Shown: in pieces, positions 44,761 to 55,253 of the stretch
How the letters are laid out: each line of letters opens with the position of its first letter
Numbering within the stretch: the stretch's first letter is position 1
NCBI RefSeq assembly: GCF_019578655.1
Contig: NC_063263.1
Span: 28,023,001 to 28,087,000, forward strand
From: Ricinus communis
Lineage: Eukaryota > Streptophyta > Magnoliopsida > Malpighiales > Euphorbiaceae
Length of the DNA: 64,000 nt
Reading direction: 5' to 3'
Translations under genes and position numbers: made by a program
Notes under the pieces: model-generated
The model's database searches: none
What the model saw: the letters and a program-made list of their open reading frames with translations, nothing else
Told to the model about the DNA's origin: nothing

Positions 44761-45715
44761 ATATTATCTCCTTCTTTTAAAGCCCATGGGTTAAAAACCA
44801 GAAATGGTAGCCCAAGGTTATTTGTGTTGAGCCAAAAAGCCCACACTAAAGCCCATAAAAAGAAAAAAAAAAGAAAAAGAAAAGAAAAAGAAAAAGAAAA
44901 AGAAATAAGAAAAAGAAAAAGAAAAGAAAAGACAAAAAAAAAAACAAAACAAAACAAAAAAACAAAAGTCAAAAAAGCAAAAGATTCTTTCAAAGCATGG
45001 CCGACAACTTTCTCAAAGAGCGGTTGGCATTATCAAAAGACTCCAAAGCATGTGAAGAATCTCCACAAGACTCCAAAGACAAGTGGAATCATTTCAAACT
45101 CCACTAAGCAAAGCATCCAAAGCCCGTGACAAGTATCCAAAGCTCCAAGACCTCTATATATAGAGGAGTCCTCCTTCTTCATCCCTCAGAATTTAGAATT
45201 CAGTAAAACATAGAAGAGAGAAAGAAAGAAAGCTCTTCCTGAGTCTAATTCTCACAGAAGAAATTAGAGTGAAAAGAGTGAGTGAGAGAGAGAGAAATCT
45301 TGTAACTCCTCTTGTAAGTCTATATTCTTCTTGTTTCAAAGTTTTACAAAGTTGTATGTTTGTTTAAAGCTTTCAAAGTTGTTTATATGTTTATGTTCAA
45401 AGCCTGTTATTATCAATAAAGCATTCAAAGTTTATCTTCTTTATTTATCTTCTTCTTCTTTCCCCATCATCAAGCGTATGCTCTGTGCTTGCCTCGTAAG
45501 AGGATCCTGCACATCAGAAACTTGCTGATTGTTTCTGTCCAAATTTATTTTCAGATCTATAAGTTTATAGGCTGGAAAACAGATTCTGCAAGAGTATTTA
45601 AAGCTCCCACAGGCTGTTTAAAGCGTGAATCTGGTTACAACGCCACGAACTTAGATCTATATCTTCACTGCTTATTATTTCCTTCTATTCCTAGATCCTC
45701 TTCACTGCATCAGGG
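44761..45715 (+). promoter_or_regulatory. EVE intergenic region/promoter, block P2
   Basis: In order: about 100 bases of unique sequence, an A/G-rich tract (44860-44975) much longer than its M1 counterpart, a segment with seven CAAAG words (44988-45140), the TATA-bearing palindrome CCTCTATATATAGAGG (45151-45166), a leader, an AATAAA (45415-45420) and about 300 bases ending at the TA microsatellite. It points rightward, out of the virus into H sequence. No initiator-tRNA PBS motif is found. Confidence 0.82.
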
Positions 45716-45739
45716 ATATATATATATATATATATATAT
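45716..45739. repeat. TA microsatellite at right edge of viral insertion
   Basis: An (AT)n run separates viral leader sequence (ending gcatcaggg) from H-family sequence (ttcctcaagaaggc). The latter corresponds to 51840 onward in the uninterrupted copy. Confidence 0.9.
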
Positions 45740-46245
45740 TTCCTCAAGAAGGCAAAACTGCCATTTTGGTCCCTAACCTCTGGGCAATTTACTAGTCCAA
45801 TCTAGAGAAGACATTGATCAATTAAAATATATACCGAAGTGGGTTTTGTTAGCTCAAAAATCAAATTACACCCCGAAGTAGGATTCGTTAATCTAACAAT
45901 CAAATTCAACACCCAAAAGTGGAAAATCAACCAATCAATCACATATAGTCCTCCAATCAAGCAGACATAGTCCTCCAATCAAGCAGGCATAATCCTCCAA
46001 TAAGTTAGGTGTAGTCCTCCAATCAATCAGGTGTGATCTTTTAAATTAAGTAAGCGTAGTCCTTCTATTAAGCGGGCGTGGTACCTAAATCCAAGACAAA
46101 AATTCTACACTAGCTTGGGCTTACGAAACGTGGCTTCTACAGCTTGATATCATATCCTTTTACCATATCTTTGATATTTATAATTTGTCTTAATTTATTT
46201 AATCACATTCGTATTTATAAATCTTGACAAACCTAGGGCAACTGT
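45740..46245. repeat. H-family interior, right of viral insertion
   Basis: It matches 51841-52258: the phrase 'tgccattttggt', a ladder of repeated 'cagt/cgta/gtagtcctccaa' words (45935-46080), and 'atcatatccttttaccata' versus 52164. It contains about six imperfect copies of a 25-28 bp unit (tagtcctccaatcaagcagg-like). No gene. It ends at the internal/LTR junction, where C2 has inserted. Confidence 0.8.
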
Positions 46246-49136
46246 TGTTACGACCCGATATGTGGGCCCGTGACCGACACTAGGGAATGGGTAGGCGTAA
46301 GGCCATTGATTCCCGTAGTAAGCCTGACACTCACTAACTTAATTAAATCTCATCTAATATTACTGATGTCACAATTTATCTTAACCATTAAATTCTATAT
46401 ATTTAATTCGGTCTGCCAGAAGAATTAGGCAAGACCCGAAACTACAATAATTTACAACTGATAAGTCTATTATTTCTACTGCGGAGAATGTAAGATTTTA
46501 CAAGTCAACCTACCAAATCAATTACATCACCCGATGATGAAGGAGTCGGGTTGCTAGATAATAGCTGCGGGAAGATTAACAATCACAGATTTGAAAAACA
46601 TTAAAATTGAGACTGTCAGTCTCGAGAGTGAGTTAAAATCATATATCCGAAAACAATTACAAATACTTCAATAACACATTTATTTAATTTAAATAAATGT
46701 TAAGTTATGCAAAAATAAACGGGATGGAGTACCTCAGCAGAACCCTAATCCCAACACTAAACATCTCGACTCTCTCTCATTCTAACAGAACTGGTGCCCA
46801 GAGAGTGAGGCTCGACCAGGGTCCTTAAATCCAGTTCAGACACTTAATTATCACTAACACTCTTAGCCTTTCAGCTTTCTTACTCCAATAAGACTGGCGC
46901 CCAGAGAGCGAAGCTCGACCAGGGTCCTTTACTCCAGTCTGGTCACTTAAGTTTCCAAATAAGCCGATGCCAAGAGAGCAATGCTCGACCAGGGACCTTT
47001 ACTCCGGCACACTCACTCTACTCAGTCTAGAGAGCAATGCTCGACCAGGGCAATTCCTAATTTACCTTTTTAAAATTTACAAACCTTTACCCCTTTATTT
47101 TTTTTAGCTCTGATTCATGTTCTACAGCCGTCCCATCCCGAGTCAACACGAAATAATAAAATCGTAATGCAGGAAATGAAACTTATATAAATAGCGATTA
47201 AAATAACTGATTAAAGTATTAAATCATATAATTAAAATTATTCATAAAATCTCAACATAACACATGTAAATAGACATATGACTTTAACTCACAGCTTTGA
47301 CGACCTCCTAGCTCTGCTCTGATGCCTCGGGTGGAGCGAGCCGAACTGACCGATTATCTAATCACGGAATACAATTAATCAATAACGTTGAAACATTTGA
47401 CAATTAACCGTAGGTCTAGATTCCTAGGACTGACTGTCTAAAAATCTCGACTCGAGTAAATTCTACCAAAAATTCGACAGAACCTCCCCTAAAATACTGA
47501 CATTTACCCCCGGTAAAATGGGTCCAGGACCTGCCAGAAAACACTTCAAATATTCAACAATTCATTTTAACGGGAGTCGAGTCCCCAAGACTTCACTATT
47601 TTTCCCGACTCCACCACACATCACAAAACATGACCTAAGGCAAGCAGTCCGACAAACAATTATTTTAACACACAATATCCCTAATGCTCAACACAATTCA
47701 ATAAACATATAATTTACTAAAGATTTCTAAAATCAACGGGCCAGAGAAAAATTACTGAGACGCTTGATCGCTCGGTCGACTCGCCTCCAGTCGCTGGAGT
47801 CCGATCGACGATCCAAATGCACCAACAGACTCGAGACGACACCCTGATGACGATCCCCACTTCTAATCTTTTGATCCGACCCCCGATCATTCGAAGAGAT
47901 TTACGGACGATCTCGACCGTCGATTTTCAAACTGAGTCCGATCGCCACGAAACCGGTGCCATTAGGAAGCATGAGCTGAAGAGAGTCCGGATATGCCCTC
48001 TAATCATCCATCCCTCACCGGAGCTCACCCGAAAAGCCAGAAAACGGGGTTGCCCCTACTTTTCTCACTTCACCGGATCTTCTAATTCCCACTACCAATT
48101 GCGTCGCCACTGCTGCCAAAAGGAAGCTCACTCTTCGACAAGTCGATCGCCATCCTTCGTGAGCAGGCCATGAACGGTCTTGAAGCGGTAGCCTCTTCTT
48201 CCTCGCGTCTGGCTCCTCATTTCACAACTGCGCCACCGCCGCAATCGCCGACACTAGCGCCGGTAGGCATCGCGGTGCCTCCAAAACTCGACACCACCGG
48301 CTGGACGATACCCTCCCCCCCACTCTTCCCTTCTCCTCCTTCTTCCCCGATCCCCTCTTTTCTTCTTTTCTTTTCTTTCTTCTCTACATCAACAATGGGT
48401 CCCTAAACTTTTCTTCTTTACCATTTAATCCCTCAACTTTTTAATTACTAACAATTTCGCCCTGTAAAATTTCTAATTAACCCTTAAACTTTTCTTTAGC
48501 TTTTCAATTAAGCCCCTAACAATTTAATTTGGGCCAAATTAGAATTATTGAAAATACAGAATTACATATTCACCCTTATGTTTAAATGTAAAATTACCAA
48601 AAAGCCCTTGCCGACATATTTAATTATAAAAATACCAAACATACAAATTTTCATTAGAACCCCATATTAATAAAATTATACTTTTAATCCTTATTCCAAA
48701 TTAATTTTTTGATTTTAATCCTAACACATAATTAATTTAATTAATCAATTTGCTAAATATTTTCTAATTAAAATTTAATACTATTAGCTAATTAAAATAC
48801 CCTTTTCCCCAATAGTTTTTTTTATAAAATATCCTTTATAAATTCTTCCATAACTCTCAAATATGGAATTTAATTTAGATATATTCATTTGGAAAAAAAT
48901 TTGAATAACCAAAAATATATTTTATTTCTTAAAGAATTTACTTAATTAATTTCTTTAAAAAATCAAACTAATTGGATATAGAAAATAACTCCTTTATTTA
49001 TCTAGCATTAAAATTTTAATTTAAATCATTCCAATTTAAACCAAATACAAATAAAGTAAAATTAATTTTAAATAAAAACTCATCTATTAATTATTATTAA
49101 TATTATCATTATTAAAGAAAAATTTCGTGTATTACA
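46246..49136 (+). mobile_element. C2: large LTR-like repeat (probable solo LTR), family C
   Basis: It runs TGTTACGACCCG...GTGTATTACA, 2891 bp, with TG...CA ends. The flanks are actgt (46241-46245) and actat (49137-49141), a 5 bp duplication with one mismatch. It aligns in opposite orientation with C1. It contains four tandem copies of a module with the word GCTCGACCAGGG (46785-47060) and no gag-pol. Open frames at 47817-48406 are Pro/Ser-rich and lack any recognisable domain. An LTR identity is inferred from the ends and flank length only. Confidence 0.75.
46785..47060 (+). repeat. Tandem module repeat inside C2
   Basis: Four imperfect units of about 60-85 bases share 'agagagNgaNGCTCGACCAGGG' and a following 'tccttNactcc'. 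C1 holds at least two or three units in reverse complement (20395-20570). Confidence 0.85.
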
Positions 49137-49163
49137 ACTATCATCACATGTTAGGGCAACTGT
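49137..49163 (+). repeat. Short tandem duplication next to C2
   Basis: After C2 the target reads actatcatcacat, then gttagggcaactgtcatcacat. The latter also restates the sequence to the left of C2 (tagggcaactgt, 46234-46245). The host site is therefore present twice, beyond a normal 5 bp duplication. Confidence 0.7.
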
Positions 49164-50278
49164 CATCACATATTTTTTGGATTTAGATATCGAATGAATT
49201 ACAAAAAATCTGATGATGAAAGTTACTGCCTTTTTCGAGAGTAGAGAGGTTAAGGACAAGCGAATCCCAATTAGGATTGTAAGTAATTGAACCAAAATTA
49301 TTTCTTGAAATCAATTTGGACTCAATTGACAGAAAAATTAAGATTAAAGGATGAAATTGCAGTTTTTGAAAGTACAGGGACTAAATTGCATATATTAATC
49401 ATGTTTGATGTCTTTTATGTATGTGAATCGACTTCTAGGCGAGGGCTGGCTGAAAACTATGCAAAATCGATGTGAGCAATACCCTAGAGCCAATCGGCTT
49501 ATTGCTAAACTGATCGGCTCAATGACCTCACCAATAACCTATTCTTGGATTTCGACCTTAATTTCAGACTTTTTGACCTTTTTGGTGATTTTGCATACTT
49601 TGTAACCTAGATTAGGTGTTTTCTTTGAGTTTATTAGTTGTGGAAAGAGTTGTAATAGTTAGATTTACTTTCTTGCTGTTATTTTTGCTTTATTTTGTAT
49701 GTATGGTAAATATTTGATTATCTTACTACTTAATAAAAATTGGATATATAGACATAGGCCTTAAAAATTGGATCTTAGCATGAAAATTGTAGTTTATTAG
49801 GTTAATAAGATGGTAAATTAGGCTTAAATTAAAATCTATATAGTCTTAGGGGGCCTTTTCCTTATTTTTAATTAATTAATCGACCCACTTAAATAAGATC
49901 ATTCAATTAGGCCTTTGGCATAAAAAAGGGTAGTCCATTTAGGTTAAAAATTTGGTAATCAAAAGCATACTTGTAATTGAGCTAGACTATGTAGGCCTCT
50001 ATACATAATAACATAGTTTATTAGGTAAATAATTTAAATGGGGATTAGGTTTAATTAAATGGGTTAGATCTAGGTGGACCTCACATGTTGTAGTGGTTAC
50101 TTATAGAAATATAGTTGTTGCATTTATAGGGAATAGCTTATTAATCAATAAAATTAAAAATACGAATACATAAATAAGGAAGTTAGCTTCTGGATCCATC
50201 TCTAGATGTGGCGAAGCTTCCTTATGGAATCAAGAAACGTCACTCAATTAGTAAAAGTGTCCCAAAGAATTACTCGAT
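49161..50278 (+). repeat. LTR of Tat/Ogre-like family H (internally deleted)
   Basis: It starts TGTCATCAC, parallel to TGTCAGCACC at 52259. It follows the right-hand LTR except that about 1 kb equivalent to 52490-53520, including the TATA box, is missing. It ends before a PBS-like TGGCGACTCCC at 50279. The exact 3' end is uncertain. Confidence 0.75.
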
Positions 50279-50296
50279 TGGCGACTCCCATCTCTG
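50279..50296 (+). promoter_or_regulatory. Primer binding site-like motif of family H
   Basis: The sequence TGGCGACTCCCATCTCTG begins as the tRNA-Arg-type PBS used by Ogre/Tat elements does (TGGCGACTC...). The distal half is diverged. A related TGGTGACTCTCC lies at the same place after the other LTR (54400). It supports plus orientation of the H LTRs. Confidence 0.6.
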
Positions 50297-50403
50297 CTCT
50301 AGTCTCTATGACTAGTTAGTGTGTTCCATATTAGGTTGAAAAGACTTGCAGTGTCGTAATCATTATAGACACTTAGGTGCGAGTCCCAAACCACCTGCCC
50401 ACA

Positions 50404-51312
50404 GGCCCACTCTTGCAGGACGCTCCTGCTCGAAGCCTAACAACTCAAGCAAGGGAAAGCTCAGAAAGTGCTAATAGGCTGGGAGCCTACTAGAAGACCG
50501 ATCTTCAAGGCTAATACCTACATTAAAACAGTCAGTAATTGATGTACAAATAAAAGAGCAAGAATGAACAACAAAAAGTATAACTTACATGTATAGCGTG
50601 CCCGAAGCCATTGAGCCTTTTGCTCTCCTAAATTGTGATGTCCATCTGCTAGTATAGATACATGAGAGCAGTGGATCCCTAGTTGATGGAGGAGACCTAG
50701 TCCAAATCCCCAAACGGAGATAAACATTGGAGGTTGAACGAGTTCCCCGAATCACTAAACATAATGGCCCTGAACAAGTATACAATGAAGGCTCGAACCA
50801 TCTGGTCCACCTCCTGTGTAGACTGAGGGGTGAGTCCCCTCTAGTAGAGGGAAATGTTATTGTAAGCTAGAAATCGAGTGTTCTTACGTGTAGGCAAGAA
50901 CCCTAGTAGGTCAATAACAAACTGGTTCTGAAAATCAGACCGCTAGTTGTGGATGGCATCATCGAAAGGTGCAGGCGTACCTATAAAGTTAATACTGGTG
51001 ATGGCAAGTGAAGGAAAGGTGAGACAGCATTAGCTCTTTGACTGGGATGTGGAAAGTGTAGGCAGTGTCCATTCACTTCTCGAGCAACATAGAGTGAGCT
51101 ATAGTTGGTCCTTCCAAAAATAAAAGGAAGTGCAGTAACAAACCAACAGAACCCGGTGTCACTGATCCGAGCCTACACAGAGTTGGATAGCTCGTCGAAC
51201 CAATCCCGATAACCGTAGAAATTTTTGGAGAACCGAATCGACACAATGTCATTTTAAAAAATGCAAAAATATGTATAAAACACAATGCACACATGTCGAA
51301 GGTCAACACAGG
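50404..51312 (-). pseudogene. Plant mobile domain (PMD) remnant in H-family element, copy 1
   Basis: Antisense to the LTR orientation, this decayed frame parallels copy 2. It includes 'GLTPQSTQEVDQMVRAFIVY' and FSDSGNSFNLQCLSPFGDL (about 50700-50825), GSTALMYLY and SKRLNGFGHA (about 50600-50680), and a more N-terminal 'YTFHIPVKELM'-like block near 51040-51065. The PMD family functions in gene silencing and meristem maintenance as host proteins and is also carried by transposons. Here it is element cargo. Many stops make it non-functional. Confidence 0.68.
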
Positions 51313-52258
51313 TAAGTATAGTAATTAATTTCAAGATTTGTTTCAAAAAGCGGCTAAACAATCAAATTTTGACCTATGCAGAGCTTATCGGCACTATCTA
51401 AACTGATCAATTATGCACTGAGCTGATCAGCTCTACAAGCTATACATGATATCTTTCATCGTTTTTCTTCATTTTTTTGCTATTTTCATAAAAATTATGC
51501 ATTTTTTAAGTGCAAAAATGGTAGGAGAAAGTGTTTAGCGGAAGAAAAATACCTCATCGACGGCCAAAAATGCCTAGTGGGTGCTCAATTTCGCCAAAAT
51601 AGGGATCTCCCCCCTTTCACTAGCCTAAGGTCAATATGGCATGAAATTAGCGATGAAAAGTCCCAATCCGGTGCGACTAGGGTGCGCCCTACAAATCTCG
51701 AGGAACAATTAGCCATTTTGAGACAAATTTTACAAGGTTTGGCTAAGAAATGAAGGAGAAATCAAAGAAAGAGTGAAAATATTTCAAAGAAAAGATAAGA
51801 GAGAATGGATAAAAGAATGGATAAGGAGATATATATGTACTAAAGAAGCTAAAAGTGCCATTTTGGTACCTGAGCTTCCAAAATTACATTTTAGTCCTCA
51901 GATGGGCAAATTATCGGTGCAATCCCCAAAAGACAATGATGAATCAAATTACATCCCGAAGTTTTGTTTGTCAATCTAAGATCAAATACAACACTTGGAA
52001 GAGTGAAAACCAACCAATCAAGTAAACGTAGTTCTCTAGTCAAGTAGGTATGGTCCTTCAACCAAATAGGCATAGTCACTCAATCAAGCGGGCATAGTCC
52101 CTAAGTCAAAGTAAAAAATTCTACAATAGCTCCAGCTTACGAAGTGTGGCTTTTACAGCTCGAAATCATATCCTTTTGTAGTATCCCTTATATTTATAAT
52201 TTTTCTCAATTTATTTTAACATGTTTGTGTTTATAAATCTCGATAAACCCAAGGCAGC
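51313..52258. other. Interior of H-family element, 3' part, with empty viral site
   Basis: This is non-coding sequence matching 31060-31318 on one side of the virus and 45740-46245 on the other. The short gatatatatgta at 51829-51840 is the unoccupied equivalent of the viral insertion point. A repeated 'tagtcc/ctcaatcaa' ladder is present at 52020-52100. No clear PPT is seen before the LTR. Confidence 0.75.
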
Positions 52259-54399
52259 TGTCAGCACCTATTTTCAAATTTAGATATCGAGGAAATTACG
52301 AAAAATCTGATAACAAAAGTTATTACCTTTCTCGAGTCCTAGAAGTTGAAGATACGTGAATCCCAATTAGGATTATGAGTAATCAGGTCGAAATAATTTT
52401 TTTGAAGTCAATTTTTACTAAATTAACAAAAGAAATTAAGTTTGAGGGGTGAAATTGTAGATTTTGAAAATAGAGGGACTAAATCTTAAGAAATTTTAGA
52501 ACTTATCAGACCTTGAGCCAATCGGCTATAACTAGAGCCGATCTCCTCTGCGTGCATAGCCCTGATTGGTCTATATTTCAACTTTTGACATCGTTTTGCA
52601 TTTTTTCTCAATTCAAAATGCCAAACTTGGTAAAAATACACCTTCTATAATCTTTTATTGATAACAATTTGAATTTAAATAATTTTTAAAAGATATTTAT
52701 TGATAAAACTTCCAATAAATTTAAAAGAATAATTATTTTAATTATCGATATTATCAAATTCAAGGTTTCCTAAATCCTAATTTTATAAATAGAAAAAAAA
52801 AAGCTCTAGTTTAAGGTTAGCAATAATCATTAGCAATCATGAGCAATTAGTAGATTTTAATGGTCAGAGCATTTACTAGCAATCGATAGGAATTAAGAGA
52901 AAGATATAATAACCTAGAACTCTCACTTTAGGAAACTTTTTGTAGAATGAGAGTAGGTTCTCCAAAACCCATTTCAAAAATCAAACAAAAAAAATCCCTA
53001 AAAGCACTGGATTCATATCCAACATACGATTCCATCTCCTAATCATACTTGAGACTCAAGGATCAGCATAATACGATGACAACTTAAGAGTTTTCAAATC
53101 CAACATCATCAACATCCTTTACTCTTTTCTTTTAATTTTATGTTAGTAGAAACATGTTAAGATTGATTATGGTTATTGTTGATGTCTTGAATGTTCTAGA
53201 TCCCCATATTTAGGGTTTCAATATGTTTATCTAATATAGATGCATGATATATTTTGAATATAATAACGTGTTTTTTATTGGATTTTGAATCCGATGAATC
53301 ATATGAATAGGTTAGCATGTTATTTTTTTTTCCTTTTTATGATAATCTATATGTTTGTATGATTAGATCTTATTTCAAGGTTACATGATTAGTTTTAAGG
53401 ATTTGCCATGAAAAGTTTCTATCTTCAATAAGTTATCTTTTTTGGTAGTTTTATATGTCCTAGCTTTCTAATTCAATTTCTTAATGTCTTTTATTTTGTA
53501 TTTTTCACATATTGATCATATGTGATGTGACTTGTTCATGTAAATCGACTTCTAGGTGACGGAGGACTGAAAATCAAGCAGAATCGGCCTGAGCAAGAGC
53601 TAAAGCCAATCGGCTCAATGCTAAGCCGATCGGCTTAGTGACATCATCCAGTCGGTTGTTTTCAGATTTTGCCCTAATTTCTAGATTTTTGACCTTTTTT
53701 GGCGATTTATGAACTTTATAACCTTAATTAGTCTTTTTTTAAGTTTATTAGTTGTAGAAAGGATTGTATTAGTTATATTTACTTTCTATTTTATTTCTTG
53801 CTTTATTTTCTATTTATTCTATATGTATAGCAAACATTTGATTACCTAATTATTAATAAAAATTGAACATATTAAACTTAGGCCTTAGAAATTGGACATT
53901 AATATGAAAATTATAGTCCATTAGGTTAAAGAGATAGTAAATTAGACTTAAGTTAAAATTCATATAGACTTAGTGGGCCTTTGCCATATTTTTAAATCAA
54001 TTAAAGGACTCACTTAGAATAAGATTACTCAATTGGGCCTTGGCATGTAAAGGAGTAGTCCATTTAGGTTAAAAATTGGTAATCAAAAGTATAATACATA
54101 ATTGGGCTAGACTAAATAGGTATCTGTATACATAATTGGACAGTTAATTAGGTTAATAATTTAAATGGGGATTGGGCCTAATTGAAATGGGCTAGATTTA
54201 AGTGGACCTCACATGTTATAGTGGTTATTGGTAAAGATAAAATTGTTGTGTTTATAGAAAATAGCTCATTAAATAATAAAATTAGAAATAAGGATACAAA
54301 AATAAGAAGGTTGGCTTCTAGATCCAACTCTGGATAGCTTCCTCATGGAATCGAGAAATGCTACTCAATTGGTAAAAATGTCCTAGAGAATTACCTAGG
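52259..54399 (+). repeat. LTR of Tat/Ogre-like family H (complete-looking)
   Basis: It starts TGTCAGCACC and ends before TGGTGACTCTCC at 54400. A TATA box (TATAAATA) lies at 52784-52791, so the transcribed part would be about 1.6 kb. At about 2.14 kb it is the longest H LTR here and the reference for the deleted copies at 49161 and 1-555. Repeated words 'gagccaatcggc'/'agccgatcgg' flank both ends of its first half (52512-52560 and 53605-53640). Confidence 0.75.
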
Positions 54400-54519
54400 T
54401 GGTGACTCTCCATTGCCCCACTAGTCTCTGTGACTAGTTAATGTGTTCCCTATTAGATTGAAAAGCCTTGTCGTGAGGTAGTCGTTAGAGAAACTTGGGT
54501 GCGTGCTCAAAACCGCCGC

Positions 54520-54750
54520 CCACACCCTCTTTAGGGTTAATGCTATACATTTTCATAGCCTAACACCCTCTTTAGGATCAATAGCATACATTTTCATAAC
54601 CTAACACTCTCTTTAGGGATAATAGTATACATTTCATGGCCTAACACCCTCTTTAGGGTTAATGGTGTACATTTTCATAACTATCCTTTAGGGTTAGTAG
54701 CACGCGTTCTCTTTCGCCTAACATCCTCTTTAGGATTAATGGCGTCTCAT
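54520..54750 (+). repeat. Tandem repeat, about 46 bp unit
   Basis: Five to six units have the core CCCTCTTTAGGGTTAATG, then 'catacattttcata' and 'cctaaca'. The array follows the PBS-side sequence of the H LTR, where Tat/Ogre elements often carry tandem repeats. Units differ by several bases, so the array is old. Confidence 0.85.
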
Positions 54751-55211
54751 CAATGACACTACATCTTTGCAGAATCGATAATGTCAATCTGTATAATATT
54801 TAGCAATATATAGTATACCTCGACATAACATCTCCTTGTAGGATAACAATCCAGGACAAAGGTTTAACTCTTTTCTAAAGGTAGTAACCTAAGTTCAATC
54901 ACCTTGAGCGGGTAGATAGTACTAATATAAGGTATGAGAATTGAATGTTTTGTTTGAACTCAGTATAAAAACCATTGCACATCAAAAATCATCATATGTT
55001 TTTAATACAAAATGCATTTACCTTAATTCTCCAAAGTAGAGGGGAAAACTTCAATAAGTTTGATAAGAAAAATAAAAGAAATTGAAACTGGTCCAAAACC
55101 GATAAAATAGGTTAACTAAACCGATAGTTTTGATTTCATTTTATTTATTTTCAATTTTATGTTTCAGTTTCGATTTTATATATCAAAGAATCAGCCCGGT
55201 TAATAGTCCAA

Positions 55212-55253
<42 letters not shown>

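Noticed and set aside
44736..44993. Phe-rich minus-strand open frame in the viral intergenic region
   Set aside because: It is the reverse translation of the A/G tract (and of the T tract at 36259-36444).
31332..45715. An intact, potentially active endogenous virus
   Set aside because: Every viral gene copy is truncated, frameshifted or carries stops, MP N-terminal sequence is present only in one broken piece, RT occurs once and is separated from usable neighbours by breaks, and no initiator-tRNA primer site was seen.
47817..48406. Two adjoining open frames in C2
   Set aside because: Composition-driven Pro/Ser/Arg-rich translation within a repeat. No domain, and not kept in C1.
54530..54730. 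Possible interstitial telomeric repeat (TTTAGGG words)
   Set aside because: The words are separated by about 40 bases of other sequence and never run head to tail, so this is an ordinary tandem repeat.
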